Below, piece by piece: positions 22,250 to 30,297 of a stretch of 31,003 nucleotides of DNA (its first letter is position 1; every line of letters begins with the position of its first letter). The position numbers and the translations under genes are program-made. The notes under the pieces were generated by a model. That model was not told the DNA's origin. It did not search any database and saw nothing but the letters and a program-made list of their open reading frames with translations. The stretch lies in NCBI GenBank assembly GCA_958348225.1, contig CATVYG010000028.1, forward strand, positions 1-31,003, given 5' to 3'. Source of the stretch: an uncultured Collinsella sp. Its GTDB lineage: Bacteria > Actinomycetota > Coriobacteriia > Coriobacteriales > Coriobacteriaceae.

Positions 22250-23812
22250 CTACTTACCGTCGTCGTCCTGGGCTTCATCGCGCGCATAGAGCTCCAGCAT
22301 GCGGCGGCGGTATTCGCGCACGGCGAGCTTGGCGCGCTCCAGGCGGCGACGCTCATGCGGAGTCAGCTCGGACGTGTCGATCTCGTCTCCATAGGTCTTA
22401 TCGGCAAGCAGGTGCGCCGCGTCCACGATGCGGGCATCGATGTGGCCGCTCGCCGCCTCGGCGGAAAGACGCTCGGCAATCGTATCGAGCGTAGGCAGAC
22501 CCTCGAATACGCGACCGTGACCATGCGAGGTCAGCAGCTCGTGCTCGCGTGCGAGCAGGCTCGCCAAATCGTGATGGGCACGCAGGATGTCGAGCGCATC
22601 GGATGGATGCTCGGCAACCTCTGCCACGGCGGCGACCGGTGCGGCATCGACCACGCGGTAGAAGAGCTGCGCGAGCAATGGCATCAAGAACACCGTAATG
22701 GCACCGGCGGCAACCATGACCGACGCAATATCTTGCGACAGCGCGCCCGCGTTGACGGCAACGCTTGTCACGGCAACGATGATCGGCAGCGCCGTGGTGC
22801 AGTAGAGCGCCACGGTGATGCGGCCATACGCCGACACATCGCGCGTCGCAGAACAAATGCTCATGGAAATAAGAATGGGCACCGCACGAATAATCAGCAG
22901 CGCCACGATAAAGCCCACGAGCAGCCCGGGGCGCGACACCACGGCCGTCAGATCGATCTTCGCGCCCGATACGGTAAAGAACACCGGAATCAAAAAGCCG
23001 TAGGCCAGGCCGTCGAGCTTGGTCTCGAGCGTATGGTTGCCCTCGGGGATGATGTAGCGCAGGACAAAGCCGGCGGCAAAAGCGCCCAACACGATATCGA
23101 GGCTAAAAATGGCGGAAAACGCCACGAGCGTGACCAAAATAAGCACCGTCAGGCGCACGAACGTCTGCGATGTGGTATCGGCGCGCTCCTGAATAAAGGC
23201 GAAAAAACGGCTGCCGATGCGTTTGGAGCGGCTGGGGACCACGGCCAGCAACACGCAGACCACAGCAAACAGGCCAAGGATCACAAGCGTCTCGATGCCC
23301 GTACGGGCAGACAGCAGCACCGACATGGCGAGCACGGGACCGAGCTCGCCCCAAGTACCATACGCGAGAATCGAGTCGCCCACACGCGTGCCGGTGAGCG
23401 AGCGCTCGCGCAAGATGGGCATGAGCGCTCCAAGCGCCGTCGAGGTCAAGGCGAGCGTCACGGCAATACCGTCGAAATGGCTGACCGAGAACCACGGCGT
23501 AAAGCGCACGGCAAGCCAGGCGATACCAAACGTGACGGCCCACGTGGCCATACCGTAGCGCCCCTCCACACCCGTAATGTTCTTAGGGTCGATCTCAAAG
23601 CCGGCGAGCAGGAACAAAAAGGCCAGGCCGAGCTCGGAAACAAGCGAGACCTCGGCATCTACATGGATGACGCCGAGCATATGGGGTCCCAGCACCGCGC
23701 CGAACACGAGCAAAAAGACCGTCTCGGGAACGGGTTTTCCGGGGATCGCCGAGGCGATGAAGGGGCTTGCAAAGGCCACGAGCGCGATGATGGCGAGCGA
23801 AACAAATGCCAT
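22250..23812 (-). CDS. Cation:proton antiporter (CPA2/KefB-like)
   Basis: The 520-residue protein has about twelve hydrophobic segments (1-400) and a charged cytoplasmic tail of about 110 residues. Family features are FLLVFGAVLGPHMLG, LAFLFLLAGFEIDP (the GxExD-type position typical of Na+/H+ exchangers), ALTSTALGALMPILRE and LGAFAAGFVLRYIIPEG. It probably exchanges Na+ or K+ for H+ across the membrane. No TrkA-N or TrkA-C domain is attached; the tail has a Glu/Arg-rich helix near the end. AAGG lies eight bases before the ATG. It is a single-gene unit, divergent from purL. Confidence 0.9.
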   Translation of the reverse strand: MAFVSLAIIALVAFASPFIASAIPGKPVPETVFLLVFGAVLGPHMLGVIHVDAEVSLVSELGLAFLFLLAGFEIDPKNITGVEGRYGMATWAVTFGIAWLAVRFTPWFSVSHFDGIAVTLALTSTALGALMPILRERSLTGTRVGDSILAYGTWGELGPVLAMSVLLSARTGIETLVILGLFAVVCVLLAVVPSRSKRIGSRFFAFIQERADTTSQTFVRLTVLILVTLVAFSAIFSLDIVLGAFAAGFVLRYIIPEGNHTLETKLDGLAYGFLIPVFFTVSGAKIDLTAVVSRPGLLVGFIVALLIIRAVPILISMSICSATRDVSAYGRITVALYCTTALPIIVAVTSVAVNAGALSQDIASVMVAAGAITVFLMPLLAQLFYRVVDAAPVAAVAEVAEHPSDALDILRAHHDLASLLAREHELLTSHGHGRVFEGLPTLDTIAERLSAEAASGHIDARIVDAAHLLADKTYGDEIDTSELTPHERRRLERAKLAVREYRRRMLELYARDEAQDDDGK

Positions 23813-23881
23813 GTGATGCCTTTCTCTTGTTTGCGCTTCACTGTAGCACCCTCGCCGTCCTCAACGCGCCACGAGCTGTCG

Positions 23882-23887
23882 TATCAT
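23882..23887 (+). promoter_or_regulatory. Candidate -10 box of purL
   Basis: TATCAT lies 110 bases before the purL start, with no good -35. The 100-base leader downstream is GC-rich and can fold (for example GCAGGG/CCCCGC), but I recognise no riboswitch in it. Confidence 0.35.
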
Positions 23888-23996
23888 AGTGAGGTTTACA
23901 AACATGTGGCTCAAGGCGACCGCAGGGCAGTCCCCGCAAACCGACCGCTGCCGCATACCGTACCGTACGCCCAACCGATCAGGAAGGCAGGAACCA

Positions 23997-26900
23997 ATGG
24001 TCTCTCGTATCTACGTGGAGAAGAAACCCGGGTTCGACGTCGAGGCTCAGCAGCTCAAGGGCGAGCTGACCGAGATTCTCGGCATCAAGGGCATCGAGGC
24101 CCTGAGGATCATCAACCGCTACGACGTCGAGGGCATCGACGAGGAGCTTTTCCGCTCCTGCGTGCCGACCGTCTTTAGCGAGCCCCAGGTCGATGTGACC
24201 TACGACGAGCTCCCCGCAAGCGATGGCGCCGTCTTTGCCGTCGAATTCCTGCCTGGCCAGTTTGACCAGCGCGCCGACTCCGCCAGCGAGTGCGTGCAGC
24301 TCATCAGCCAGGGCGAGCGCCCCGCCGTGCGCTCCGCCAAGGTCTATATGATCTCGGGCGCTCTGGACGAAGCCGCCCTCGAGTCCATCAAGCACTACGT
24401 GGTGAACCCCGTCGAGGCCCGCATCGCCTCGCTCGACCTGCCCGAGACGCTGTACATGGAGACGCCCGAGCCCCAACCCGTCGAGGTGCTCGATGGCTTC
24501 CGCGAGCTCGACGAGGCCGGCCTTGCCGCCTTTATCGCCGATCGCGGCCTTGCCATGGACGAGGCGGACATTGCCTTCTGTCAGCAGTACTTCCGCGATG
24601 AGGACCGCGACCCCACCATCACCGAGATCCGCGTGATCGACACCTACTGGTCCGATCACTGCCGCCACACCACCTTCGGCACCGTCCTGGATGACGTGAC
24701 GATCGACGACGCCGTGGTGCAGCAGGCCTTCGACCGCTACATGGAGATGCGCCACGAACTCGGCCGCGACGCCAAGCCCGTCTGCCTCATGGACATGGGC
24801 ACCATCGGCGCCAAGTACCTCAAGAAGACCGGCGTCATGACCGATGTCGATGAGTCCGAGGAGATCAACGCCTGCACCGTCAAGGTAAAGGTCGATGTCG
24901 ACGGCGAGGACCAGGACTGGCTGTTCCTCTTTAAGAACGAGACCCATAACCACCCGACCGAAATCGAGCCCTTCGGCGGTGCCGCCACCTGCGTGGGCGG
25001 CGCCATCCGCGACCCGCTCTCGGGCCGCAGCTATGTGTACCAGGCCATGCGCGTCACCGGCGCCGGCGACCCCACCGTCCCGGTTTCCGAGACGCTCGAG
25101 GGCAAGTTGCCGCAGCGCAAGCTCGTAACCACCGCTGCCGCCGGCTACTCCAGCTACGGCAACCAGATCGGCCTTGCCACCGGCCAGGTCAACGAACTCT
25201 ATCACCCCGGTTACGTGGCCAAGCGCATGGAGGTTGGCGCCGTCGTGGGCGCTACCCCGGCAAACCACGTTCGTCGCGAGTGCCCCGCCCCAACCGACAA
25301 GATCATCCTGCTGGGCGGCCGCACCGGCCGTGACGGCATCGGTGGTGCCACCGGCTCCTCCAAGACCCAGAACACCGAGTCCATCGAAACCTCGGGCGCC
25401 GAGGTCCAGAAGGGCAACGCCCCGGTCGAGCGCAAGCTGCAGCGCCTCTTCCGCCGCGGCGACGCCTGCCGTCTAATCAAACGCTGCAACGACTTTGGCG
25501 CCGGCGGCGTCTCGGTCGCCGTGGGCGAGCTTGCCGACGGCCTGTATGTCGACCTTGATACCGTAACCAAGAAGTACGACGGCCTGGACGGCACCGAGCT
25601 CGCCATCTCCGAGTCCCAGGAGCGTATGGCCTGCGCCGTTGCCGACGGTGACGTCGAGGAGTTCATGGGCTACGCCGCCGAGGAGAACCTGGAGGCAACC
25701 GTCATCGCCGAGGTTACCGCCGAGCCGCGCATGCGCATGGCATGGAACGGCGTCGCCATCGTCGATCTGTCCCGCGAGTTCCTCAACTCCAACGGCGCAC
25801 CCAAGCACCAGGTCGCCCATGTGTGCGCCCGCAGCGTGTGGCAGCCTAGCTGGGCCGGCACCACGCTTGCCGAGCGCATGGCCTCGCTTGTCACCGACCT
25901 CAACGTTGCCTCCAATAAGGGCCTTTCCGAGCGCTTCGACTCCACCATCGGTGCCGCGACCGTGCTCATGCCTTTTGGCGGCAAGACGCAGCTCACCCCC
26001 AGCTCGGCCATGGTCGCTAAGTTCCCCGTGGACGGCGAGACCACCACGGCGAGTGCCATGGCATGGGGCTTCAACCCCTATCTGATGGAGGCCGACCAGT
26101 TTGCGGGCGCCTATCTGTCCGTGGTCGAATCCATCGCCAAGCTCGTGGCCGCTGGCTTTGAGCACAAGCGCGCCTACCTCTCCTTCCAGGAGTACTTCGA
26201 GCGCCTGCGCACCGAGGCCGAGCGCTGGGGCAAGCCCATGGCTGCCGTCCTGGGCGCCCTTATGGCTCAGGTCGACCTGGGTGCCGGCGCCATCGGCGGC
26301 AAGGACTCCATGAGTGGCTCGTTTGAGGACGAGGCCGGCGAGCTCAACGTTCCGCCGACCTTGATCAGCTTCGCAGTCGCCGTGGGCAAGGCGGCCCGCG
26401 CCGTCTCCCCCGAGTTCAAGGGCCTCACGCATCGCGTCGTCCGTATCGCCCCCGCCACCTATGGCGAGGACTACCGCCCCGACGCCCATCAGCTGCTCGC
26501 CGCGTTTGACGCCGTCGAGGCGCTCACCGCCACCGGCGCAGCCCTGGCCGTCTCCACGCCCGGCTACGGCTGCGGCGCCGAGAGCCTCTTTAAGATGTGC
26601 GTCGGCAACCAGATCGGTATCGAGCTTGCCGAGGATGTAGACGTGGAGAGCCTCTTCACCCCGCTCTACGGCAGCTTTATCGTCGAGCTCGCCGAGGATG
26701 CCGAACTGCCCGAGGTCGCCGACGGCGTTGTCGTCGAGCCCCTTGGTACCACCGTCGAGGGCTATGTCATCGACACCGGCTCCGAGGTCATCGAGCTCGC
26801 CGAGCTCCAGAAGGCCTGGGAGGGCGGCATCGAGGGTGTCTTCGCCTACCGCAGCGCCGGCGAGACCCCCGAGGTCGAGACCATCGACTTCCGCGCCAAG

Positions 26901-27743
26901 GACATTCACGTGTACGGCGGCGCCAAGATCGCCCGCCCGCGCGTGATCATCCCCGTGTTCCCCGGCAACAACTGCGAGTACGACAGCGCCCGCGCCTTCC
27001 GTGCCGCCGGTGCCGAGGCCGACACCTTCGTGATCAACAACCTCACGCCCGAGGCGGTCGCCGAGAGCACCCACGAGCTTGCCCGCCGCATCCGTGCAAG
27101 CCAGATCGTCATGATCCCCGGCGGCTTCTCGGGCGGCGACGAGCCCGACGGCTCCGCCAAGTTCATCACGGCGTTCTTCCGCGCTCCCGAGGTCACCGAG
27201 GCAGTCCGCGACCTGCTCAAGGCCCGCGATGGCCTGATGCTGGGCATCTGCAACGGCTTCCAGGCCCTGGTCAAGCTCGGCCTGGTGCCCTACGGCGACA
27301 TCGTCGACGCCACGCCCGATGCGCCCACGCTGACGTTCAACACCATCGGTCGCCATCAGAGCCGCCTGGTGCGCACCCGCATCTCGTCCAACCTGTCCCC
27401 GTGGCTGTCGCAGTGTAGCCTGGACGACCCCTACACCGTCGCCATCAGCCACGGCGAGGGCCGCTTTGTCGCCAATGACGAAGTGCTCGCCCAACTAATC
27501 GCCAACGGCCAGGTCGCCACGCAGTACGTGGGCGAGGACGGCAATCCCAGCATGGATCTTTCCGTCAACCCCAACGGCTCCGCACTCGCCATCGAGGGCA
27601 TCACGAGCCCCGACGGCCGCGTCCTGGGCAAGATGGGCCATGCCGAGCGTCGCGGCGACAACTTGTACCGTAACGTGCCCGAGCATGTCCCCGGCGACAA
27701 GTTCATGCCGATCTTTGAGAGCGGCGTAGCCTACTTCGCTTAA
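23997..27743 (+). CDS. purL: Phosphoribosylformylglycinamidine synthase, long single-chain form
   Basis: PurL converts FGAR, glutamine and ATP to FGAM in purine synthesis. This 1248-residue protein contains all parts in one chain: an N-terminal PurS-like region, the ATP-grasping synthase core (DTYWSDHCRHTTF near 218, ETHNHPTEIEPFGGAATCVGGAIRD near 315), an inactive second half, and a C-terminal glutamine amidotransferase domain from about 980 (VIIPVFPGNNCEYDSARAF) with Cys1085 in LGICNGFQAL and the His1152/Glu1154 pair in ISHGEGRF. Glutamine-derived ammonia is therefore made in the same protein, and no separate purQ or purS is seen. The ATG at 23997 is preceded by AGGAAGGCAGGAA. The gene is followed by its own terminator. 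Confidence 0.97.
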   Translation: MVSRIYVEKKPGFDVEAQQLKGELTEILGIKGIEALRIINRYDVEGIDEELFRSCVPTVFSEPQVDVTYDELPASDGAVFAVEFLPGQFDQRADSASECVQLISQGERPAVRSAKVYMISGALDEAALESIKHYVVNPVEARIASLDLPETLYMETPEPQPVEVLDGFRELDEAGLAAFIADRGLAMDEADIAFCQQYFRDEDRDPTITEIRVIDTYWSDHCRHTTFGTVLDDVTIDDAVVQQAFDRYMEMRHELGRDAKPVCLMDMGTIGAKYLKKTGVMTDVDESEEINACTVKVKVDVDGEDQDWLFLFKNETHNHPTEIEPFGGAATCVGGAIRDPLSGRSYVYQAMRVTGAGDPTVPVSETLEGKLPQRKLVTTAAAGYSSYGNQIGLATGQVNELYHPGYVAKRMEVGAVVGATPANHVRRECPAPTDKIILLGGRTGRDGIGGATGSSKTQNTESIETSGAEVQKGNAPVERKLQRLFRRGDACRLIKRCNDFGAGGVSVAVGELADGLYVDLDTVTKKYDGLDGTELAISESQERMACAVADGDVEEFMGYAAEENLEATVIAEVTAEPRMRMAWNGVAIVDLSREFLNSNGAPKHQVAHVCARSVWQPSWAGTTLAERMASLVTDLNVASNKGLSERFDSTIGAATVLMPFGGKTQLTPSSAMVAKFPVDGETTTASAMAWGFNPYLMEADQFAGAYLSVVESIAKLVAAGFEHKRAYLSFQEYFERLRTEAERWGKPMAAVLGALMAQVDLGAGAIGGKDSMSGSFEDEAGELNVPPTLISFAVAVGKAARAVSPEFKGLTHRVVRIAPATYGEDYRPDAHQLLAAFDAVEALTATGAALAVSTPGYGCGAESLFKMCVGNQIGIELAEDVDVESLFTPLYGSFIVELAEDAELPEVADGVVVEPLGTTVEGYVIDTGSEVIELAELQKAWEGGIEGVFAYRSAGETPEVETIDFRAKDIHVYGGAKIARPRVIIPVFPGNNCEYDSARAFRAAGAEADTFVINNLTPEAVAESTHELARRIRASQIVMIPGGFSGGDEPDGSAKFITAFFRAPEVTEAVRDLLKARDGLMLGICNGFQALVKLGLVPYGDIVDATPDAPTLTFNTIGRHQSRLVRTRISSNLSPWLSQCSLDDPYTVAISHGEGRFVANDEVLAQLIANGQVATQYVGEDGNPSMDLSVNPNGSALAIEGITSPDGRVLGKMGHAERRGDNLYRNVPEHVPGDKFMPIFESGVAYFA

Positions 27744-27780
27744 TGCGTCCCATCGGGTACAATCCCTTCGGGTAACATCA

Positions 27781-27816
27781 CCCGCCACCGACACATCCGG
27801 TGGCGGGTTCTTTTTT
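27781..27816 (+). terminator. Rho-independent terminator of purL
   Basis: CCCGCCACCG (27781-27790) and CGGTGGCGGG (27798-27807) form a 10-bp stem with a seven-base loop, then TTC and six T. It ends 25 bases before the next gene, which must therefore depend on read-through or on a promoter overlapping this hairpin. Confidence 0.92.
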
Positions 27817-27841
27817 GCTTCGCGCATGTAGAAAGGACATC

Positions 27842-28776
27842 ATGGAAAGCCGCAAGCCGTATCTCGCCACCCTGCCCGGACTCATCCTGGGCTGTCTCGT
27901 TTGCTGCGCGCTCTGGGGCTCCGCCTTCCCCTGCATCAAGATCGGCTACGGCCTCTTTGGCATTCCCGCGCACGACAGCGCCTCGCAGCTGCTCTTCGCG
28001 GGTCTGCGCTTCACCCTTGCCGGCATGCTGGTCATTGTTGGCATGAGCGTGGCCCAGCGCCGACCGCTCGTTCCGCAAGCCCGTGATATCAAGCCCATCT
28101 GCATCTTGTCGCTCTTCCAGACCATTGGCCAGTACTTCTTTTTCTACCTTGGTCTCTCCCGTGCAAGCGCTATGTCAAGCTCCATCATCGAGGCCAGCGC
28201 CAACTTCTTGGCTATCCTCTTTGCCGCTCTGGCGTTTCGCACCGAAAAGCTCAATACGGCCAAGGTGCTCGGCTGCGTACTGGGCTTTGCCGGCGTCGCA
28301 CTCGTCAACCTTTCGGGCGTGGACGGCACCTTTGGCTTTACGCTCGACGGCGAGGGCTTCATCCTGGCCTCCACCGTCGCGGGTGCCCTTTCGACCTGCC
28401 TGATCGGCATCTTCTCGCGCGAGCACGACGGCGTTTTGCTTGCCGGGTGGCAGTTCTTGGTCGGCGGCCTGGTCCTCACCGCCATCGGCTCTTTGATGGG
28501 TGGCGCGCTCTCCCCCACGGCGATTGCCCCCGCCGTCGCGCTCATCATCTACATGGCGCTTATCTCCGCGGTCGCTTACTCGCTGTGGACGCGCTACTTG
28601 CCGTCAACCCCGTCAGCCGCGTCTCGGTCTTTGGTTTTATGAACCCCGTCTTTGGTGTGCTGCTGAGCGCGCTGCTGCTCGGCGAGGGCGCTGACACGAG
28701 CCCCGTTACCGTCATCGTTGCCCTGCTGTTGGTCTGCGGCGGCATCATCATCGTCAACAAACCCAAAAAAGCCTAA
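27842..28776 (+). CDS. EamA-family (DMT) transporter, frameshifted near the C-terminus
   Basis: This ten-helix drug/metabolite-type permease has the EamA repeats: LVCCALWGSAFPCIKIGY with LRFTLAGMLVIVG, YFFFYLGLSRASAMSSSIIEASANFLAILFAALAF, and the second repeat from SALSTCLIGIF onward. The ATG at 27842 has AAAGGA five bases upstream. The first frame runs to 28642 and ends with an unrelated peptide after SAVAYSLWT. The true ending (ALLAVNPVSRVSVFGFMNPVFGVLLSALLLGEG onward to the stop at 28776) is in another frame. One extra base near 28590 (ACGCG to ACGGCG) restores SLWTALLAVNPVSR and a 311-residue protein. So there is one missing base, real or an error. The substrate is unknown; amino-acid or metabolite efflux is typical. 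Confidence 0.85.
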
Positions 28777-28923
28777 CGAACTCACCTTTTTAGAGAGGGC
28801 GTTCGCACACTTTAGCTTAATGGAGTGCACTGGTTCTCGTTGATTTCGTACCGAGTCGCGGCAGCAGATGCCCGTCTTGCCGCATCGCGCCTGGGCATCA
28901 TGGCCGGTGGCCCCCACAAACGC
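28777..28923. other. Non-coding gap between convergent genes
   Basis: The 147 bases between the EamA stop and the shared hairpin hold no gene or site that I recognise. Confidence 0.5.
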
Positions 28924-28967
28924 AAAAGGGGCGCATGACCATCGCAACGGTCGTGCGCCCCTTTTTT
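28924..28967. terminator. Bidirectional terminator
   Basis: GGGGCGCATGACC (28928-28940) pairs with GGTCGTGCGCCCC (28949-28961); six T follow on the plus strand and four on the minus strand. It separates the EamA gene from the diguanylate cyclase and adjoins the stop codon of the latter. Confidence 0.9.
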
Positions 28968-30170
28968 CTAGCGTATCTGGACGCCGGCTTTCTTTTTCTC
29001 GGCCTTGACGCGGTAGAGCTCCGCATCGGAAGCGCGAAGTAAGTCTTGCCAGGTATCAACACTATCGCCGACCCGCGCGTAACCGATGGACATCCGCAAT
29101 GCATACGGCACCTCGGCACGAGCGAGCTCGTCGTTAATCGCCGAACACAGGTCTATGATGTCCTGTTCCGCCGCAGCCTTCTGGAGCACCACGAACTCAT
29201 CGCCGCCATAACGCGCGATAAAGCCACCTGACGCCGAGCAGACCTCTTTGAGCGCAGCAGATATGACCTGAAGAGCATGGTCGCCCTCCACATGCCCATA
29301 GCGATCGTTAATCTGCTTAAAGCCGTCGGCGTCCATCATAAGCAGATATACATCTTCGGCCTGATCCACATTTGAAAAGAGCGACAGCATATAGGTCTCA
29401 AAACGGTTGCGATTGTTAAGGCCAGTCAACGGGTCGGTCGAGATCAGCTGCTCCTGGTAGATGATGTAGAGCAGCAGGATGCTCAGCGTTATACCGACAC
29501 AAAGGCCCGGTACCGAAAACAAAACCTGGAAGGTACCGCCCACCAGAGCGGGAACCGCAAAAAAGGCGAGGGTGCGATAAATGGCCTTCTTTTGCAGACT
29601 TTCGACTTTTCGAGCCTGAATAAAGGCATGCAAGGACGTATATATAACGTAGCAGTAGCTAACGATAGGTTGAATCATATAAAGCGCTCCGCGACGATAC
29701 ACGCCCTGCGAATCGATATAGAACAGGGCGTGCGTCCAGTAACTGGCAAACGCCAGCACGACCACCAGAGCCGTAGGCAACGCTACAAGCACCACCCTAT
29801 AGCGCGCGGACAAAAGGCGAGAGCCCTGCACTGTCTCGGAATACAAAAACCAAATGAGGCACGCGATGGCGAACAGCGAAAACGAGACCGCGTTGGAAAT
29901 CCAGTTGGCCGTGATGCCTACAGGAGTGCTCACGCCGTCCGAGAGCGTCCAGATCATATCGAAGAAAATGTAGGCAGCGGAGGTGTAGCCGAGCATGCTA
30001 AACAAGAGCTGCTGGGTGCTCGAGAACAAGGAGCGGCGGCTTCGTGCGGCAAGCCCGATAAGAACAATCATGCATAGCACGAATATCTCTATCTTGAGTG
30101 CCTTAACCACTAGCGCCATCCCTTCAATATCTAAGTGGCCAGAATCGCCCAATTCGAATCTGGGCAACAA
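28968..30170 (-). CDS. Membrane diguanylate cyclase (GGDEF domain)
   Basis: The protein makes the second messenger c-di-GMP from two GTP. The 400-residue chain has about seven hydrophobic helices (27-241) forming an unrecognised membrane sensor and a GGDEF domain from about 245: DPLTGLNNRNRFE, MMDADGFKQINDRYGHVEGDHAL and RYGGDEF (320-326), all intact, so it should be active. The RxxD inhibitory site five residues before the motif is absent (SASG there), suggesting no product feedback. The C-terminal tail is basic. The start is uncertain: TTG at 30170 after AGGGGGTG, or ATG at 30119, whose upstream region carries a 9-bp hairpin (30139-30163). Confidence 0.9.
   Translation of the reverse strand: MLPRFELGDSGHLDIEGMALVVKALKIEIFVLCMIVLIGLAARSRRSLFSSTQQLLFSMLGYTSAAYIFFDMIWTLSDGVSTPVGITANWISNAVSFSLFAIACLIWFLYSETVQGSRLLSARYRVVLVALPTALVVVLAFASYWTHALFYIDSQGVYRRGALYMIQPIVSYCYVIYTSLHAFIQARKVESLQKKAIYRTLAFFAVPALVGGTFQVLFSVPGLCVGITLSILLLYIIYQEQLISTDPLTGLNNRNRFETYMLSLFSNVDQAEDVYLLMMDADGFKQINDRYGHVEGDHALQVISAALKEVCSASGGFIARYGGDEFVVLQKAAAEQDIIDLCSAINDELARAEVPYALRMSIGYARVGDSVDTWQDLLRASDAELYRVKAEKKKAGVQIR
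30139..30163. promoter_or_regulatory. Inverted repeat at the 5' end of the GGDEF gene
   Basis: CCAGAATCG (30139-30147) and CGAATCTGG (30155-30163) pair over nine positions with one mismatch. It lies in coding sequence if TTG at 30170 is used, or in the leader if the ATG at 30119 is the start. The latter would make it an operator or RNA hairpin. Confidence 0.35.
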
Positions 30171-30199
30171 ACACCCCCTACTCCGCAGGGATAAGGGGA

Positions 30200-30208
30200 A
30201 TAATAGCA
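30200..30208 (-). promoter_or_regulatory. Candidate extended -10 of the GGDEF gene
   Basis: Minus strand TGCTATTAT is an extended -10 (TG-N-TATTAT) about 35 bases before the TTG start. It directly abuts the terminator hairpin of the upstream permease gene. TTGCAG is 19 bases from the -10, which is too far to be a good -35. Confidence 0.35.
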
Positions 30209-30252
30209 GAGCGCCCGAACGTCACTGCAAGACAGCTTTCGTTCGGGCGCTC
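30209..30252 (-). terminator. Hairpin after the KdgT-like gene
   Basis: GAGCGCCCGAACG (30209-30221) pairs perfectly with CGTTCGGGCGCTC (30240-30252) over 13 bases with an 18-base loop. On the minus strand TGCTATTATT follows, a poor T-tract, so termination may be partial. Confidence 0.65.
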
Positions 30253-30297
30253 AAACGGCGCGAGTTGCACGCCGGCATCATTGATGGGTACCGATTG

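Noticed and set aside
23893..23996. Possible riboswitch in the purL leader: GGGCAGTCCCCGCAA resembles part of the cobalamin box
   Set aside because: The leader is only about 100 bases, too short for a cobalamin aptamer, and other conserved elements are missing. A purine or ZTP aptamer core was also looked for and not found.
5217..27494. Long antisense open frames opposite fba, rel, recJ, liv genes, hom and purL (for example 15652-17739 plus and 25473-27494 minus)
   Set aside because: They are a product of high GC and strong third-position bias in the true genes. They lack ribosome sites, overlap well-identified proteins and have low-complexity composition.
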